Of a DNA stretch of 38,656 bases, positions 26,201 to 32,917 are shown piece after piece. The position numbers were made by a program, and so were the translations under genes. Where the stretch lies: contig JANYKG010000153.1 of NCBI GenBank assembly GCA_025358205.1, positions 1-38,656 on the forward strand, read 5' to 3'. The stretch's first letter is position 1. Each line of letters opens with the position of its first letter. Below the pieces are notes generated by a model. The model worked only from the letters and a program-made list of their open reading frames with translations. It was not told the origin of the DNA and ran no database searches. This DNA comes from Armatimonadota bacterium. Lineage in GTDB: Bacteria; Armatimonadota; UBA5829; DTJY01.

Positions 26201-26676
26201 TTCCTGCGCCATCCGTCCAGCTTGCCGTCGAAGGTGATGATGGTATGCTCAAGCGGCACGGCGGCGTTCTTGGTCTGGTATTCCTCAAGCGTAATCCACT
26301 CGTTGCCGATCTGAAGAAGAGACCGCTGCCACATCGGGGTGTTCAGCGCCAGAATGTCCCCGCCGTCCTTCAAGTATGCCTCTATGGATGGCGCGGCATT
26401 GGCGGGCAGGGCCGAGGAGTCCGGGAGCGCCAGCAGGTCCAGGACCTGTGCATCCAGCTTATCTGGGTCACAGAGCTGATCTGGGGTGAATTCCATGACC
26501 TTGTACCCTGAAGACTGCAGGTCCTCAGTCATGTTCTGCACGAGCACGCTGTCCTCTCCCGGAAAGCCGGTCTTGAGCACCGCTGCGGTGAAGTCCTTAG
26601 AGTATACCCGTCCCATAGTCAGCACTCCTGACAAGCAGACGAAAAACAACGATGTGAAGTAGCGCATTTTTGACAT
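23245..26676 (-). CDS. secreted clan GH-A glycoside hydrolase (beta-galactosidase/GH5-like)
   Basis: Encodes 1143 residues with a Sec signal peptide (about 1-26). Residues 30-115 resemble the amidotransferase-like accessory domain often found in beta-galactosidase-type enzymes. Residues 145-305 look like a beta-sandwich carbohydrate-binding module. The TIM-barrel begins at about 564 (DGDFYLDGKRWRAHGVNY) and runs to about 940. Glu696 (AYDLAWEPSFG) fits the acid/base position and Glu860 (KPFMWKEMG) the nucleophile; Trp, not the usual Asn, precedes Glu696. A C-terminal beta domain follows. The minus-strand GGGGG six bases before the ATG supports the start. The substrate is unknown; the setting beside rhamnose and GH2 genes suggests a plant or microbial heteropolysaccharide. 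Confidence 0.82.
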   Translation of the reverse strand: MSKMRYFTSLFFVCLSGVLTMGRVYSKDFTAAVLKTGFPGEDSVLVQNMTEDLQSSGYKVMEFTPDQLCDPDKLDAQVLDLLALPDSSALPANAAPSIEAYLKDGGDILALNTPMWQRSLLQIGNEWITLEEYQTKNAAVPLEHTIITFDGKLDGWRRNSNEADVKTTAQAGVYGPAPNQKALHVTIPNLTSWDTFGLSKLDKPFAIGRTLTVFSAKGGPDTTQLAIEWTEKDGSRWLAVVALTQEWRRYVLQPGDFQYWQSAPTRGGRGDRLKPENAESFTVGLAFTHTTGIPSGKHEYWIGPVGTAKINPEYQELFTAVRPPALDTLSPGYKLFDMHGVTSLKVRNDQVIVGQENLTVPSVLRSPQPRPTGAGLNKGRDWRFIPLLEGRSANGEWRGIPATLTVQAAGPYKGGVWTSFGIGDLEWYKQPPVRAIIRQIAERMKNPVWLVDGGADYYTYFEGQEIELGYRAVNLSSVTREGLSSRVTVNGPVSDNGGKPYEQELPFHLDPMAENPSTVGKWTTNFWPDNGYRVTAELSDNGKIIDRVTHEFNVWKPKPVKRFVTEKDGDFYLDGKRWRAHGVNYMPSSGIGTEDGEYFEHYLRAGSYDPEVVQRDIDHLKDLGFNAVSIFIYAGVEKDQNLLDLLRRLDLAGIKADLALRPGTPFDFEWPRIGDIIKNSRLNENDTIFAYDLAWEPSFGHQRERVRWDSEWEQWVIERYGSVKNAEADWGFPIPRDESGKITNPTPEQVDTNGKWNVMVAAYRRFLDTLLYKKYGEARRLVRSVDPNHMVSFRMSEATNPTYRWEGRITYDFPYLAAAVDILAPEAYGRIGDWEKVKPGWFQFEWGRLFAPQKPFMWKEMGCSTWDNSRMTNSESRFAFQETFYKAFYKMLTATGCDGIFFWWYPGGFRYGENSDFGIINPDGTDRPVTKVIRENASLYLNGKPTKIVDKWITVDRDAHPDGISGVYDEVKVAFWSAVDKGLTPGLRTKGTGTDSTNCPLLAVGNTACNGNNPPKYLDAAIDLIEIRDASGKWISVDKGGEVTVKRTQPIVARVTITNLAEAKLISPQKQGYNKGAVYLTVSANGKAALIPLSKSLGGLQSTTFENIPVSNGIRSNAAVTFSFVAKGRTAFGEKFTMRLIPQ

Positions 26677-26827
26677 AGATACCCCCGGTTGTTGGCGATA
26701 ACACTAACGGTCGTATATTCAGCCGCCAATGAGGTATTACCTCCGTTGCGATTGCACGGTCAAGAGGATTATGCGCCGTATATGTGGAAACTCAGCAGAG
26801 CAAGCGGACGGTCCGGGGGGTTACTCA

Positions 26828-27772
26828 GTGGCGCCAACACGACGTGATTTCATGAAACAGATGACGGGGATCCTCGCCGCGGTGGGCGCGTTCCCTCGCC
26901 CGTTATCGGGAGAGGGGCAAGGGGTGAGGGTGACTTCCGAAATCCGAAATGAGGTGAGGCACGTGAACGACATCATCAAACTTCCAGCGAGCTACTACCA
27001 GCACTTCGACGCCGACTTCAAGCGCGAGGTGCCAGGCGAGGGATACGGCGGATGGAAGAAGGCTGATATCGAGATTTCGCGCAAGCATACGGCGATAGTG
27101 GTTATGCACGCCTGGGACATGGGCACACGAGAGGGGTATCCGGGTTGGCATCGTGTAGTTGAGTATATCCCGCGTGCGGACAAGATCTGTGAGACGGTCT
27201 TCCCGAAGCTACTCGGGGCGGTGAGAGGTTCAGGCTTCCGGCTCTTTCATGTCGTAGGGGGAGGGGACTACTACTCGTATCTCCCCGGCTACAAGAAGAC
27301 CGCTGGGAGCGCCGGTGTCCCCACCGGCATTCCGGAGCAAATCAAGTCGGACCCGGTGATGGACAAGCTGAACCGGTTTCGCGGTGAGAACGTCTTCGTC
27401 GGCAAGCACAACGAAGAGGATGTTGCCAAAGGTTTCAAGCGCTTGGACTTCGCAAAGAACGCCAAGCCGGTGGGTGATGAACCGATCGCCGAGAACGCCC
27501 ATCAGCTTTTCGCATTGTGCAAGCATCACGGCATCAACCACCTGATCTATGCAGGGTTCGCGATCAACTGGTGTCTGCTGGTCTCGCCCGGTGGGATGCT
27601 GGACATGAGCCGCCACGGTATCATGTGCTCGGCGATCAGGGACGCTGTGACGGCGGTCGAGAACAAGGAGTCCGCGCGCACCGAGTCGCATAAGGAAGAG
27701 GCGCTCTGGCGGGTGGCGCTGGCATACGGGTTTGTGTTTGATTCGCAGGATATCGTCAAAGCGCTAGGATAG
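26828..27772 (+). CDS. Tat-exported cysteine hydrolase-like protein (isochorismatase superfamily)
   Basis: Encodes 314 residues from the GTG at 26828, which has a G-run at 26815-26821. Residues 4-20 form a twin-arginine signal (TRRDFMK, then a hydrophobic stretch), so it is exported folded. The core has the isochorismatase-type pattern: Asp97 in MHAWDMG, Lys193 in VFVGKHNEED and Cys249 in YAGFAINWC, a plausible Asp-Lys-Cys triad. An upstream ATG at 26729 would bury the Tat motif inside the protein. Two stretches look inserted: the linker after the signal, encoded by interspersed repeats (26893-26951), and GSAGVPTGIPE (27306-27333). Substrate unknown; it may hydrolyse an amide or be non-enzymatic. 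The neighbouring gene on the minus strand is divergent. Confidence 0.75.
   Translation: MAPTRRDFMKQMTGILAAVGAFPRPLSGEGQGVRVTSEIRNEVRHVNDIIKLPASYYQHFDADFKREVPGEGYGGWKKADIEISRKHTAIVVMHAWDMGTREGYPGWHRVVEYIPRADKICETVFPKLLGAVRGSGFRLFHVVGGGDYYSYLPGYKKTAGSAGVPTGIPEQIKSDPVMDKLNRFRGENVFVGKHNEEDVAKGFKRLDFAKNAKPVGDEPIAENAHQLFALCKHHGINHLIYAGFAINWCLLVSPGGMLDMSRHGIMCSAIRDAVTAVENKESARTESHKEEALWRVALAYGFVFDSQDIVKALG
26893..26951. repeat. REP-like palindrome plus AATCCGAA repeat within a coding frame
   Basis: The palindrome CCCTCGCCCG/CGGGAGAGGG (26893-26916, one mismatch) with its tail GCAAGGGGTGAGGG (26917-26930) is the pattern of a widespread bacterial interspersed repeat. It is followed at 26935-26950 by a unit of the repeat TTCCGAAATCCGAAAT, also found at 29112 and 29551. 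Both read through in frame (PRPLSGEGQGVRV, then SEIRNE) in the linker between Tat signal and mature protein. Confidence 0.7.
27306..27333. repeat. GCCGGTG palindrome within the Tat hydrolase gene
   Basis: GCCGGTG (27311-27317) and CACCGGC (27322-27328) form a perfect 7-bp stem with a 4-base loop, extended by GGA/TCC outside a 2-base internal loop. It encodes AGSAGVPTGIPE in the cysteine hydrolase-like protein and resembles palindromic repeats that insert in frame in several phyla; membership of such a family is inference. Confidence 0.5.
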
Positions 27773-27826
27773 GTCACATGGGTCTCATACGACATATTCT
27801 GAGTGATGCAGGAATGTGCCAGGGAC

Positions 27827-27835
27827 TGGTATAAT
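27827..27835 (+). promoter_or_regulatory. extended -10 promoter of the rhamnose isomerase gene
   Basis: TATAAT at 27830-27835 with TGG directly before it (27827-27829). No good -35 is visible, as is usual for extended -10 promoters. A direct repeat ACTGGTA (27825-27831 and 27836-27842) overlaps the -10 and could bind a regulator. The leader to the ATG at 27872 is about 30 nt. Confidence 0.55.
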
Positions 27836-27871
27836 ACTGGTACGACACTTTTTCAGGAGAGGATGATTCGA

Positions 27872-29110
27872 ATGGCAGACAATTATCGAGCGGAATATGC
27901 ACTATTGGCGGAGCGGCTTACCGACCGTGGGCTGGATGTAAACAAGATCAAGCAGAGACTGAAGGATCAGAAGATCGAGACTCCCTCGTGGGGATTCTCG
28001 AATGCAGGCACGCGTTTCGGCACGTACCGCCAGCCGGGCGCGGCGGTTTCGATCGAAGAAAAGCTGGCCGATGCCGCGCAGGTACACAAGTTCACCGGTG
28101 TAGCCCCGACGGTGGCGGTTCACGTGCTGTGGGACTTCCCGAACGGAGCGGCGGACTGCACGAACCTTTCGGCTTACGCGAAGTCGCTTGGCGTGAAGAT
28201 CGGCGCGATCAACCCGAACGTCTTTCAGGCGCGCGAGTACATGTCGGGCAGCATAACCAACGAGAACCCGGCTGTGCGGAAGCAAGCCGTTGACCACATG
28301 GTGGATTCGATTGAGCTTGGGAAGATCATCGGCTCGGACGTGCTTTCCCTGTGGTTCGCAGATGGTACGGACTACCCAGGAGAGGGCGATTTCCGACGCA
28401 GGAAAGCCTACATGCTAGAATCGCTGCAGACGGTATACAACGCCATGCCCGCGGACATGCGGATGGTGCTGGAATACAAGCCGTTTGAGCCGGGATTCTA
28501 TCACACGGACATCGCCGACTGGGGTATGTCGTTCGTGATGTGCCAGAAGTGCGGCCCGAACGCGCACGTGCTGGTTGACCTCGGCCATCACCTTCAGGGC
28601 ACGAACGTTGAGCACATCGTCGCCTTCCTTCTGGATGAGGAGCGGCTGGGCGGCTTCCACTTCAACAACCACAAGTATGCGGACGATGATCTGACTGTCG
28701 GCTCCATCAACCCTTACGAGTTGTTCCTGATCTACAACGAACTCGCGAAGGCAGAGGACGCGCCGAACGGGAACCCGCCTGTGGCCTACATGGTTGATCA
28801 GTGCCACATCATGAAGTCAAAGATTGACGCGATGATTCAGACAATCGAGCACATCCAGGGCGCGTATGCAAAGGCCCTGTGCATCAACCGAGGCAAGCTG
28901 CTTCAGGCGCAGAAGGACTACGACATCGTGACCGCCGAGGTGTGCATGACCGAAGCGTTCAACACCGATGTCAGCCCGCTGCTGAAGGTTGTCCGCGAGG
29001 AGATGGGGCTGGATCCGAACCCGCTGGACGCGTTCCGTGCGAGCGGCTACTGGGAGCGAATGGGCAAGGAGCGCGGCGACCGAGCCGGATCAGGCGGCGT
29101 GGGAGCCTGA
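27872..29110 (+). CDS. rhaI: L-rhamnose isomerase, Pseudomonas stutzeri type
   Basis: Encodes 412 residues of a xylose-isomerase-like TIM barrel. The start of the catalytic region (ETPSWGFSNAGTRFGTY) is typical of the P. stutzeri L-rhamnose isomerase group. The four metal ligands of that enzyme (E219, D254, H281, D327) all appear here with one constant offset of 18: Glu201, Asp236, His263 and Asp309. It converts L-rhamnose to L-rhamnulose in the cytosol; members also act on allose and psicose. ATG 27872 has AGGAGAGG at 27855-27862; an in-frame ATG at 27803 lies upstream of the -10 and is excluded. No rhamnulokinase or aldolase gene is in the window. The stop is followed at once by an AATCCGAA-type repeat. 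Confidence 0.93.
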   Translation: MADNYRAEYALLAERLTDRGLDVNKIKQRLKDQKIETPSWGFSNAGTRFGTYRQPGAAVSIEEKLADAAQVHKFTGVAPTVAVHVLWDFPNGAADCTNLSAYAKSLGVKIGAINPNVFQAREYMSGSITNENPAVRKQAVDHMVDSIELGKIIGSDVLSLWFADGTDYPGEGDFRRRKAYMLESLQTVYNAMPADMRMVLEYKPFEPGFYHTDIADWGMSFVMCQKCGPNAHVLVDLGHHLQGTNVEHIVAFLLDEERLGGFHFNNHKYADDDLTVGSINPYELFLIYNELAKAEDAPNGNPPVAYMVDQCHIMKSKIDAMIQTIEHIQGAYAKALCINRGKLLQAQKDYDIVTAEVCMTEAFNTDVSPLLKVVREEMGLDPNPLDAFRASGYWERMGKERGDRAGSGGVGA

Positions 29111-29111
29111 G

Positions 29112-29137
29112 CATTTCGGATTTCGGATTTCGGAATG
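29112..29137. repeat. left AATCCGAA-type repeat
   Basis: Three units of TTTCGGA spaced by 7-8 bases start two bases after the rhaI stop. The reverse complement matches the core of the right copy (29551-29580) over 18 bases. One partial copy occurs at 26935. Confidence 0.8.
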
Positions 29138-29152
29138 GGGAATGGGTAACAG

Positions 29153-29503
29153 ATGGATGGGAGTGACCTGAAGGCAAGAACGAAGGCCATGGCGCTGGAC
29201 GCGATCCGTGTCTCAGAAACACTGCCCAGGAATCCTAGAGCCGATGTCCTGGGCAGGCAGTTTCTTCGATCAGCTACGTCTGTGGCAGCTAACTACAGGG
29301 CAGCCTGTCGTGCGCGCTCGACCAATGACTTCATCTCTAAACTGGGCATTGTCGAAGAAGAAGCTGATGAGACTCTGCTCTGGCTTGAGATGCTTGTAGA
29401 AGCAGGCATTATTCCGAACGCTAGAGTCGAATCCTTATACGAGGAATGCGAACAGATACTGCGCATGGTCGTCGCGTCCATTAAGACCGCGCGCAACAAA
29501 TGA
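29153..29503 (+). CDS. four-helix bundle protein (S23/IVP family)
   Basis: Encodes 116 residues, the usual length for the S23/Avd-like four-helix-bundle family, named for proteins encoded in 23S rRNA intervening sequences. Signature segments are MALDAIRVSETLPRN, VLGRQFLRSATSVAANYREA-like text (here SVAANYRAACRARS), FISKLGIVEEEADETLLWLEML and a final EECEQILRMVVASIKTARNK. The fold binds nucleic acid in diversity-generating retroelements (Avd), but the role of solitary members is unknown. No rRNA, reverse transcriptase or target repeat lies nearby, so this is a stand-alone copy. The gene occupies the space between two inverted AATCCGAA-type repeats and no clear ribosome-binding site precedes the ATG. 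Codon usage looks less GC-rich than that of its neighbours, which fits acquisition. Confidence 0.9.
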   Translation: MDGSDLKARTKAMALDAIRVSETLPRNPRADVLGRQFLRSATSVAANYRAACRARSTNDFISKLGIVEEEADETLLWLEMLVEAGIIPNARVESLYEECEQILRMVVASIKTARNK

Positions 29504-29550
29504 ACGCATTCCTCTCATCACTCCGCAATCGGTATTCTCCGATCTCTCAC

Positions 29551-29580
29551 TCCGAAATCCGAAATCCGCATTCCGAAATC
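29551..29580. repeat. right AATCCGAA-type repeat
   Basis: Three units of TCCGAAATC-type sequence end exactly at the stop codon of the minus-strand oxidoreductase gene, sharing bases 29579-29580 with it. It is inverted relative to the left copy at 29112-29137. Confidence 0.8.
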
Positions 29581-30883
29581 AGAGTTCGAATCCTTTGCGG
29601 AAGGTCGGGTGGATGAACTGATCGGCTTTCGGGCAGTTGACAGCTCTCATGCCGTCCGCGTCCCAGTAGATCGGTTCGCCGACAAGCGCGGCCAAGTTGC
29701 CCAGGAGCGCCGTTTCTGTTAGACCTGAGGCGTAGTCGAAGTTCGACATCGCCTTATCGCCGCCCTTGCAAGCGTTCATCCATTCCTCGTAATGTCCCGG
29801 TGAACGGGGCAGCGTCGGCGCAGGAAGCTTGTAGTCTGAGAACTGCTCTTCGGGCAGTAGAACATGGCTTCCGCCGTAGTCATCCGCTGCAAACAATCGG
29901 CCCTTGTCTCCGATTAGCACACATCCGCTGCCAGGAAGGTCACGTCCGAGCAGGATATCAGCATGCGGCTTCAGCCCACCGTCATACCACGTCAGTTTGC
30001 ATGACGGGAGATCTCCCCGCTTATCGAAAGTCCAGCGGATAATCTCCTGTTTCGGATAGCTCTCATCCGTTGCATCGAATACCTCAGCGTGGACGGAGAT
30101 CGGATGCGTCAGATTCAGCGCCATGAACGGCATGTTCAGCGTGTGGCAACCCATGTCACCGATCGCTCCGGTTCCGAAGTCCTTCCATCCGCGCCATTTG
30201 AACGGCAAATAGGCTTCGTTGTACGGGCGCGTCGGTCTGGGGCCGAGCCAAAGATTCCAATCCAGTTCCTTGGGAATCTGCTGTGGTTCAGGACGAGTCA
30301 GACCCTGCGGCCAGATCGGGCGGTTCGACCAGACGTGTACTTCGCGCACATTGCCGATAGCGCCGGAGCGGACTATCTCGACAGACTCGCGCATGTTCGA
30401 AGAAGCCGTACCCTGGTTGCCCATCTGCGTGGCGACTTTGTACTTGCGGGCCGTGTCGCGCATCAGGCGAGCTTCGTATATGGAGTGGGTCAGCGGCTTC
30501 TGGCAGTAGCAGTGCAAGCCCATTCGCATAGCGGTCACGGCTGCTATGGCGTGCGTGTGGTCGGGCGTGCTGACAATTACCGCGTCAATCTGCTTATGCA
30601 TCTTGTCCAGCATTTTGCGGAAGTCGGTAAACTTGGCTGCCTTCGGGTAAGCCTGGAACGCATCGGCGCCCCGTCGTGCGTCAACGTCGCAGAGCGCGAC
30701 GATGTTTTGACTTGCCACGCCTTGTATATCCGAGCGGCCCTTTCCGCCGGCGCCTATACAAGCTATGTTCAGCTTTTCGTTTGCCGAATAGCCAAAAGCC
30801 GAGCTGCTCTTCAGTATCAGCAACCCTGCACCGCCTACTGCGGCACTCTTCAGAAAGTCTCTGCGCGAGATCTGTGGTGACAT
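29579..30883 (-). CDS. Tat-exported Gfo/Idh/MocA-family oxidoreductase
   Basis: Encodes 434 residues. Residues 6-30 are a Tat signal (SRRDFLK, then AAVGGAGLLI). A Rossmann domain follows (LNIACIGAGGKGRSDIQG) that binds NAD(P), then a Gfo/Idh C-terminal domain. The catalytic segment reads CYCQKPLTHSIYEAR, with Gln where Glu-Lys-Pro is usual; this QKP variant is common in the Planctomycetes-type group. It likely acts on a sugar or sugar acid in the periplasm or at the cell surface, with a tightly bound cofactor since it is exported folded. I chose ATG 30883 because GGAGG (minus strand 30896-30892) lies eight bases away. It is divergent from the GH2 gene. The stop sits in the right repeat. Confidence 0.92.
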   Translation of the reverse strand: MSPQISRRDFLKSAAVGGAGLLILKSSSAFGYSANEKLNIACIGAGGKGRSDIQGVASQNIVALCDVDARRGADAFQAYPKAAKFTDFRKMLDKMHKQIDAVIVSTPDHTHAIAAVTAMRMGLHCYCQKPLTHSIYEARLMRDTARKYKVATQMGNQGTASSNMRESVEIVRSGAIGNVREVHVWSNRPIWPQGLTRPEPQQIPKELDWNLWLGPRPTRPYNEAYLPFKWRGWKDFGTGAIGDMGCHTLNMPFMALNLTHPISVHAEVFDATDESYPKQEIIRWTFDKRGDLPSCKLTWYDGGLKPHADILLGRDLPGSGCVLIGDKGRLFAADDYGGSHVLLPEEQFSDYKLPAPTLPRSPGHYEEWMNACKGGDKAMSNFDYASGLTETALLGNLAALVGEPIYWDADGMRAVNCPKADQFIHPTFRKGFEL

Positions 30884-30975
30884 CGCATAATCCTCCGTGT
30901 GTGTACATGTTGCTTCAGAATTCACATGCCATTTACCATATTCAACCTTCGTGCAAAAATCCCTGCTTGAAAAGG

Positions 30976-31004
30976 TTGCCATCTGTGGCAGGCGACACTA
31001 TAAT
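30976..31004 (+). promoter_or_regulatory. promoter of the GH2 gene
   Basis: TTGCCA at 30976-30981 and TATAAT at 30999-31004 with an exact 17-base spacer. It lies in the divergent region between the oxidoreductase and GH2 genes, about 80 bases before the GH2 start. No clear promoter for the minus-strand oxidoreductase was found in the same region. Confidence 0.65.
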
Positions 31005-31087
31005 CTATGTGCTGTGTTTCGGCGAGCCGCGTACGGTCAATGCCTGCATGGATGCCGGTGACAGTTTATCTTTGAGTGGAGGAATTT

Positions 31088-32839
31088 ATGTCTGGAATAC
31101 CCCGACCCGAGCATCCGCGCCCTGACTTCGAGCGCAAGGCGTGGCAGAACCTGAATGGCGAATGGCAGTTTGAGATTGACGACGCGAAGTGCGGCGTCAG
31201 CAAGGGCTGGCAGACCGGCGCCGATTTCTCGCAGAAGATTATCGTGCCGTTCTGTCCGGAGAGCAAGCTTTCCGGCGTGCAGCACACGGATTTCATGAAC
31301 GCGGTATGGTATCGAAAGATCGTCGAGGTTGCCCCAGCGCTGCGCGGTCAGCGGCTGATACTGCATTTTGGCGCGGTAGACTACGATGCGCGCGTGTGGG
31401 TGAACGGCAAGCAGGTTGTTCATCACCGCGGCGGGTACACCCCGTTCAGCGCGGATATTACCGATGTCGTCAAGATGGACGGCGAGAACGAGATAGTGCT
31501 GTGCGCGGAGGACGACGTGCGGTCGTTCTATCAGCCTGCGGGTAAGCAGTCGCACCAGTTCGGCTCCTTCGGCTGCCACTACACGCGCACCACGGGCATC
31601 TGGCAGACTGTTTGGCTGGAGGCGGTGCCTCAGACCTACGTGAAGGGCTTGACCGTCTGGCCGGACGCCGCCAATCAGAGGGTATCTCTGGAGATCGCGG
31701 TAGAAAACGCGTGTCCCGGCGTGTCGCTCGATGTGGTTGTGAAGGACGGCGGAGCGGTGGTCACCACCGGCGCATTGAAGAACATTGGTGGGCAGAACGT
31801 TCTGACGCTGGACATTCCGAACCCGATTCTGTGGGAAGTTGGAAAGCCTCATCTTTACGATCTGTCCATTCGGCTCATTAGCGGCGACGCGATCTCGGAC
31901 GAGGTGTCTTCGTACTTCGGACTGCGGGATGTGCGGATTGACGGCGATAGATTCCTCATCAACGGCAAGCCGGTCTTCCAGCGCCTGATTCTCGACCAGG
32001 GCTTCTGGCCGGACGGTATCTACACCGCGCCATCGGATGACGAGCTTAAGGCGGACATCGAGCGCAGCCTGGCATTCGGGTACAACGGCGCTCGGCTCCA
32101 CCAGAAGATATTCGAGCCTCGCACGCTTTACTGGGCGGACAAGCTCGGCTACATCGTGTGGGGCGAATTCCCGGACTGGGGAGTGTCCGTGAAGGATCAT
32201 GCTCAGGCCCGTGAGAACTTCGTGCGCGAATGGACCGAGGCGGTTCTGCGCGACCGGAATCATCCCAGCCTGGTTCTGTGGATGCCGCTCAACGAGGCGC
32301 GCAGCCCGCATGATCGGTATCTGCCGGTCTTCTTTGAGGAGTTGTTCGATCTCACGAAGCGACTAGACCCGTCGAGGCCTTTCATTGATGCGAGTGGGTA
32401 CAGCCACGTCAAGACCGAAATTTGGGACCTTCACGACTACGATCAGGACCCGGAGACATACAAGGAACGCTACGACAAGTTCGCGGCAGACCCGAAGACC
32501 GAGACCCTGCCTCGGAACCATCCGGAAGTGGAGCCTGAGTATACCGGCCAGCCGGTGTTGGTGAGTGAGTACGGCGGCATCTGGTGGAATCCGGGCCAGA
32601 CGGACGGCAAGGCGTGGGGATACGGCGGACGGCCAAAGGACGAGGCGGAGTTCATCGAGCGGTACACGCTGCTTGCGAAGTCTCAGTTGGACAACCCGCA
32701 CCTGATGGGGATGTGCTATACCCAGCTAACCGACGTAGAGCAGGAAGTGAACGGCTTGTACTCGTATGACCGCAAGCCGAAGTTCCCGCCGGAGGTTCTG
32801 AAACCCGCGCTGGACAGGAAAGCGGCGATCGAAGAATAG
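31088..32839 (+). CDS. glycoside hydrolase family 2 enzyme
   Basis: Encodes 583 residues without a signal peptide. The domain order is the usual one for family 2: a sugar-binding jelly roll (about 1-165, ending VWYRKI...FGSFGCHYTRTTGIWQTVWLE), an immunoglobulin-like sandwich (about 170-270) and a TIM barrel (about 275-583). Glu403 in LWMPLNEAR is the acid/base and Glu494 in LVSEYGG the nucleophile of clan GH-A. The protein is short for a beta-galactosidase and closer to the beta-glucuronidase/beta-galactosidase core size. It cleaves a terminal beta-linked sugar, probably after import. ATG 31088 follows GGAGG at 31078-31082; the in-frame GTG at 31076 overlaps that site. A strong hairpin follows the gene. 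Confidence 0.92.
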   Translation: MSGIPRPEHPRPDFERKAWQNLNGEWQFEIDDAKCGVSKGWQTGADFSQKIIVPFCPESKLSGVQHTDFMNAVWYRKIVEVAPALRGQRLILHFGAVDYDARVWVNGKQVVHHRGGYTPFSADITDVVKMDGENEIVLCAEDDVRSFYQPAGKQSHQFGSFGCHYTRTTGIWQTVWLEAVPQTYVKGLTVWPDAANQRVSLEIAVENACPGVSLDVVVKDGGAVVTTGALKNIGGQNVLTLDIPNPILWEVGKPHLYDLSIRLISGDAISDEVSSYFGLRDVRIDGDRFLINGKPVFQRLILDQGFWPDGIYTAPSDDELKADIERSLAFGYNGARLHQKIFEPRTLYWADKLGYIVWGEFPDWGVSVKDHAQARENFVREWTEAVLRDRNHPSLVLWMPLNEARSPHDRYLPVFFEELFDLTKRLDPSRPFIDASGYSHVKTEIWDLHDYDQDPETYKERYDKFAADPKTETLPRNHPEVEPEYTGQPVLVSEYGGIWWNPGQTDGKAWGYGGRPKDEAEFIERYTLLAKSQLDNPHLMGMCYTQLTDVEQEVNGLYSYDRKPKFPPEVLKPALDRKAAIEE

Positions 32840-32866
32840 TCCGAGTTCCAACTATCTGATAGCAGA

Positions 32867-32897
32867 AACGCCCGCGAAACCTGGTTCCGCGGGCGTT
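32867..32897. terminator. bidirectional terminator between GH2 and glucose-6-phosphate isomerase genes
   Basis: A perfect 10-bp stem (aacgcccgcg at 32867-32876 with its complement at 32888-32897) with an 11-base loop lies between two convergent genes. The plus-strand side is followed by ttcttcttg and the minus-strand side by a short T-run, so it can act in both directions. Confidence 0.75.
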
Positions 32898-32917
32898 CTT
32901 CTTGATCGAAACGATGC

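Noticed and set aside
27803-27871. An N-terminal extension of the rhamnose isomerase from ATG 27803
   Set aside because: This ATG lies upstream of the TATAAT at 27830-27835, and the extra residues do not fit the family; ATG 27872 has a good ribosome-binding site.
29153-29503. A diversity-generating retroelement suggested by the Avd-like four-helix-bundle protein
   Set aside because: No reverse transcriptase, template repeat or variable repeat is in the window.
29104-29503. An alternative 95-codon frame running from the end of rhaI through the left repeat
   Set aside because: It is out of frame with rhaI and reads the repeat as low-complexity residues; the four-helix-bundle frame has clear family resemblance.
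29112-29580. A CRISPR array suggested by the repeated AATCCGAA units
   Set aside because: Units are contiguous 7-8-base repeats without spacers of regular length, and the two blocks are inverted copies around a gene. No cas gene is present.
31037-32311. A 424-codon open frame antisense to the GH2 gene
   Set aside because: It lies fully opposite a gene with all GH2 catalytic motifs, has no recognisable domain or ribosome-binding site, and its Arg/Val/His-rich composition is typical of antisense frames in GC-rich coding DNA.
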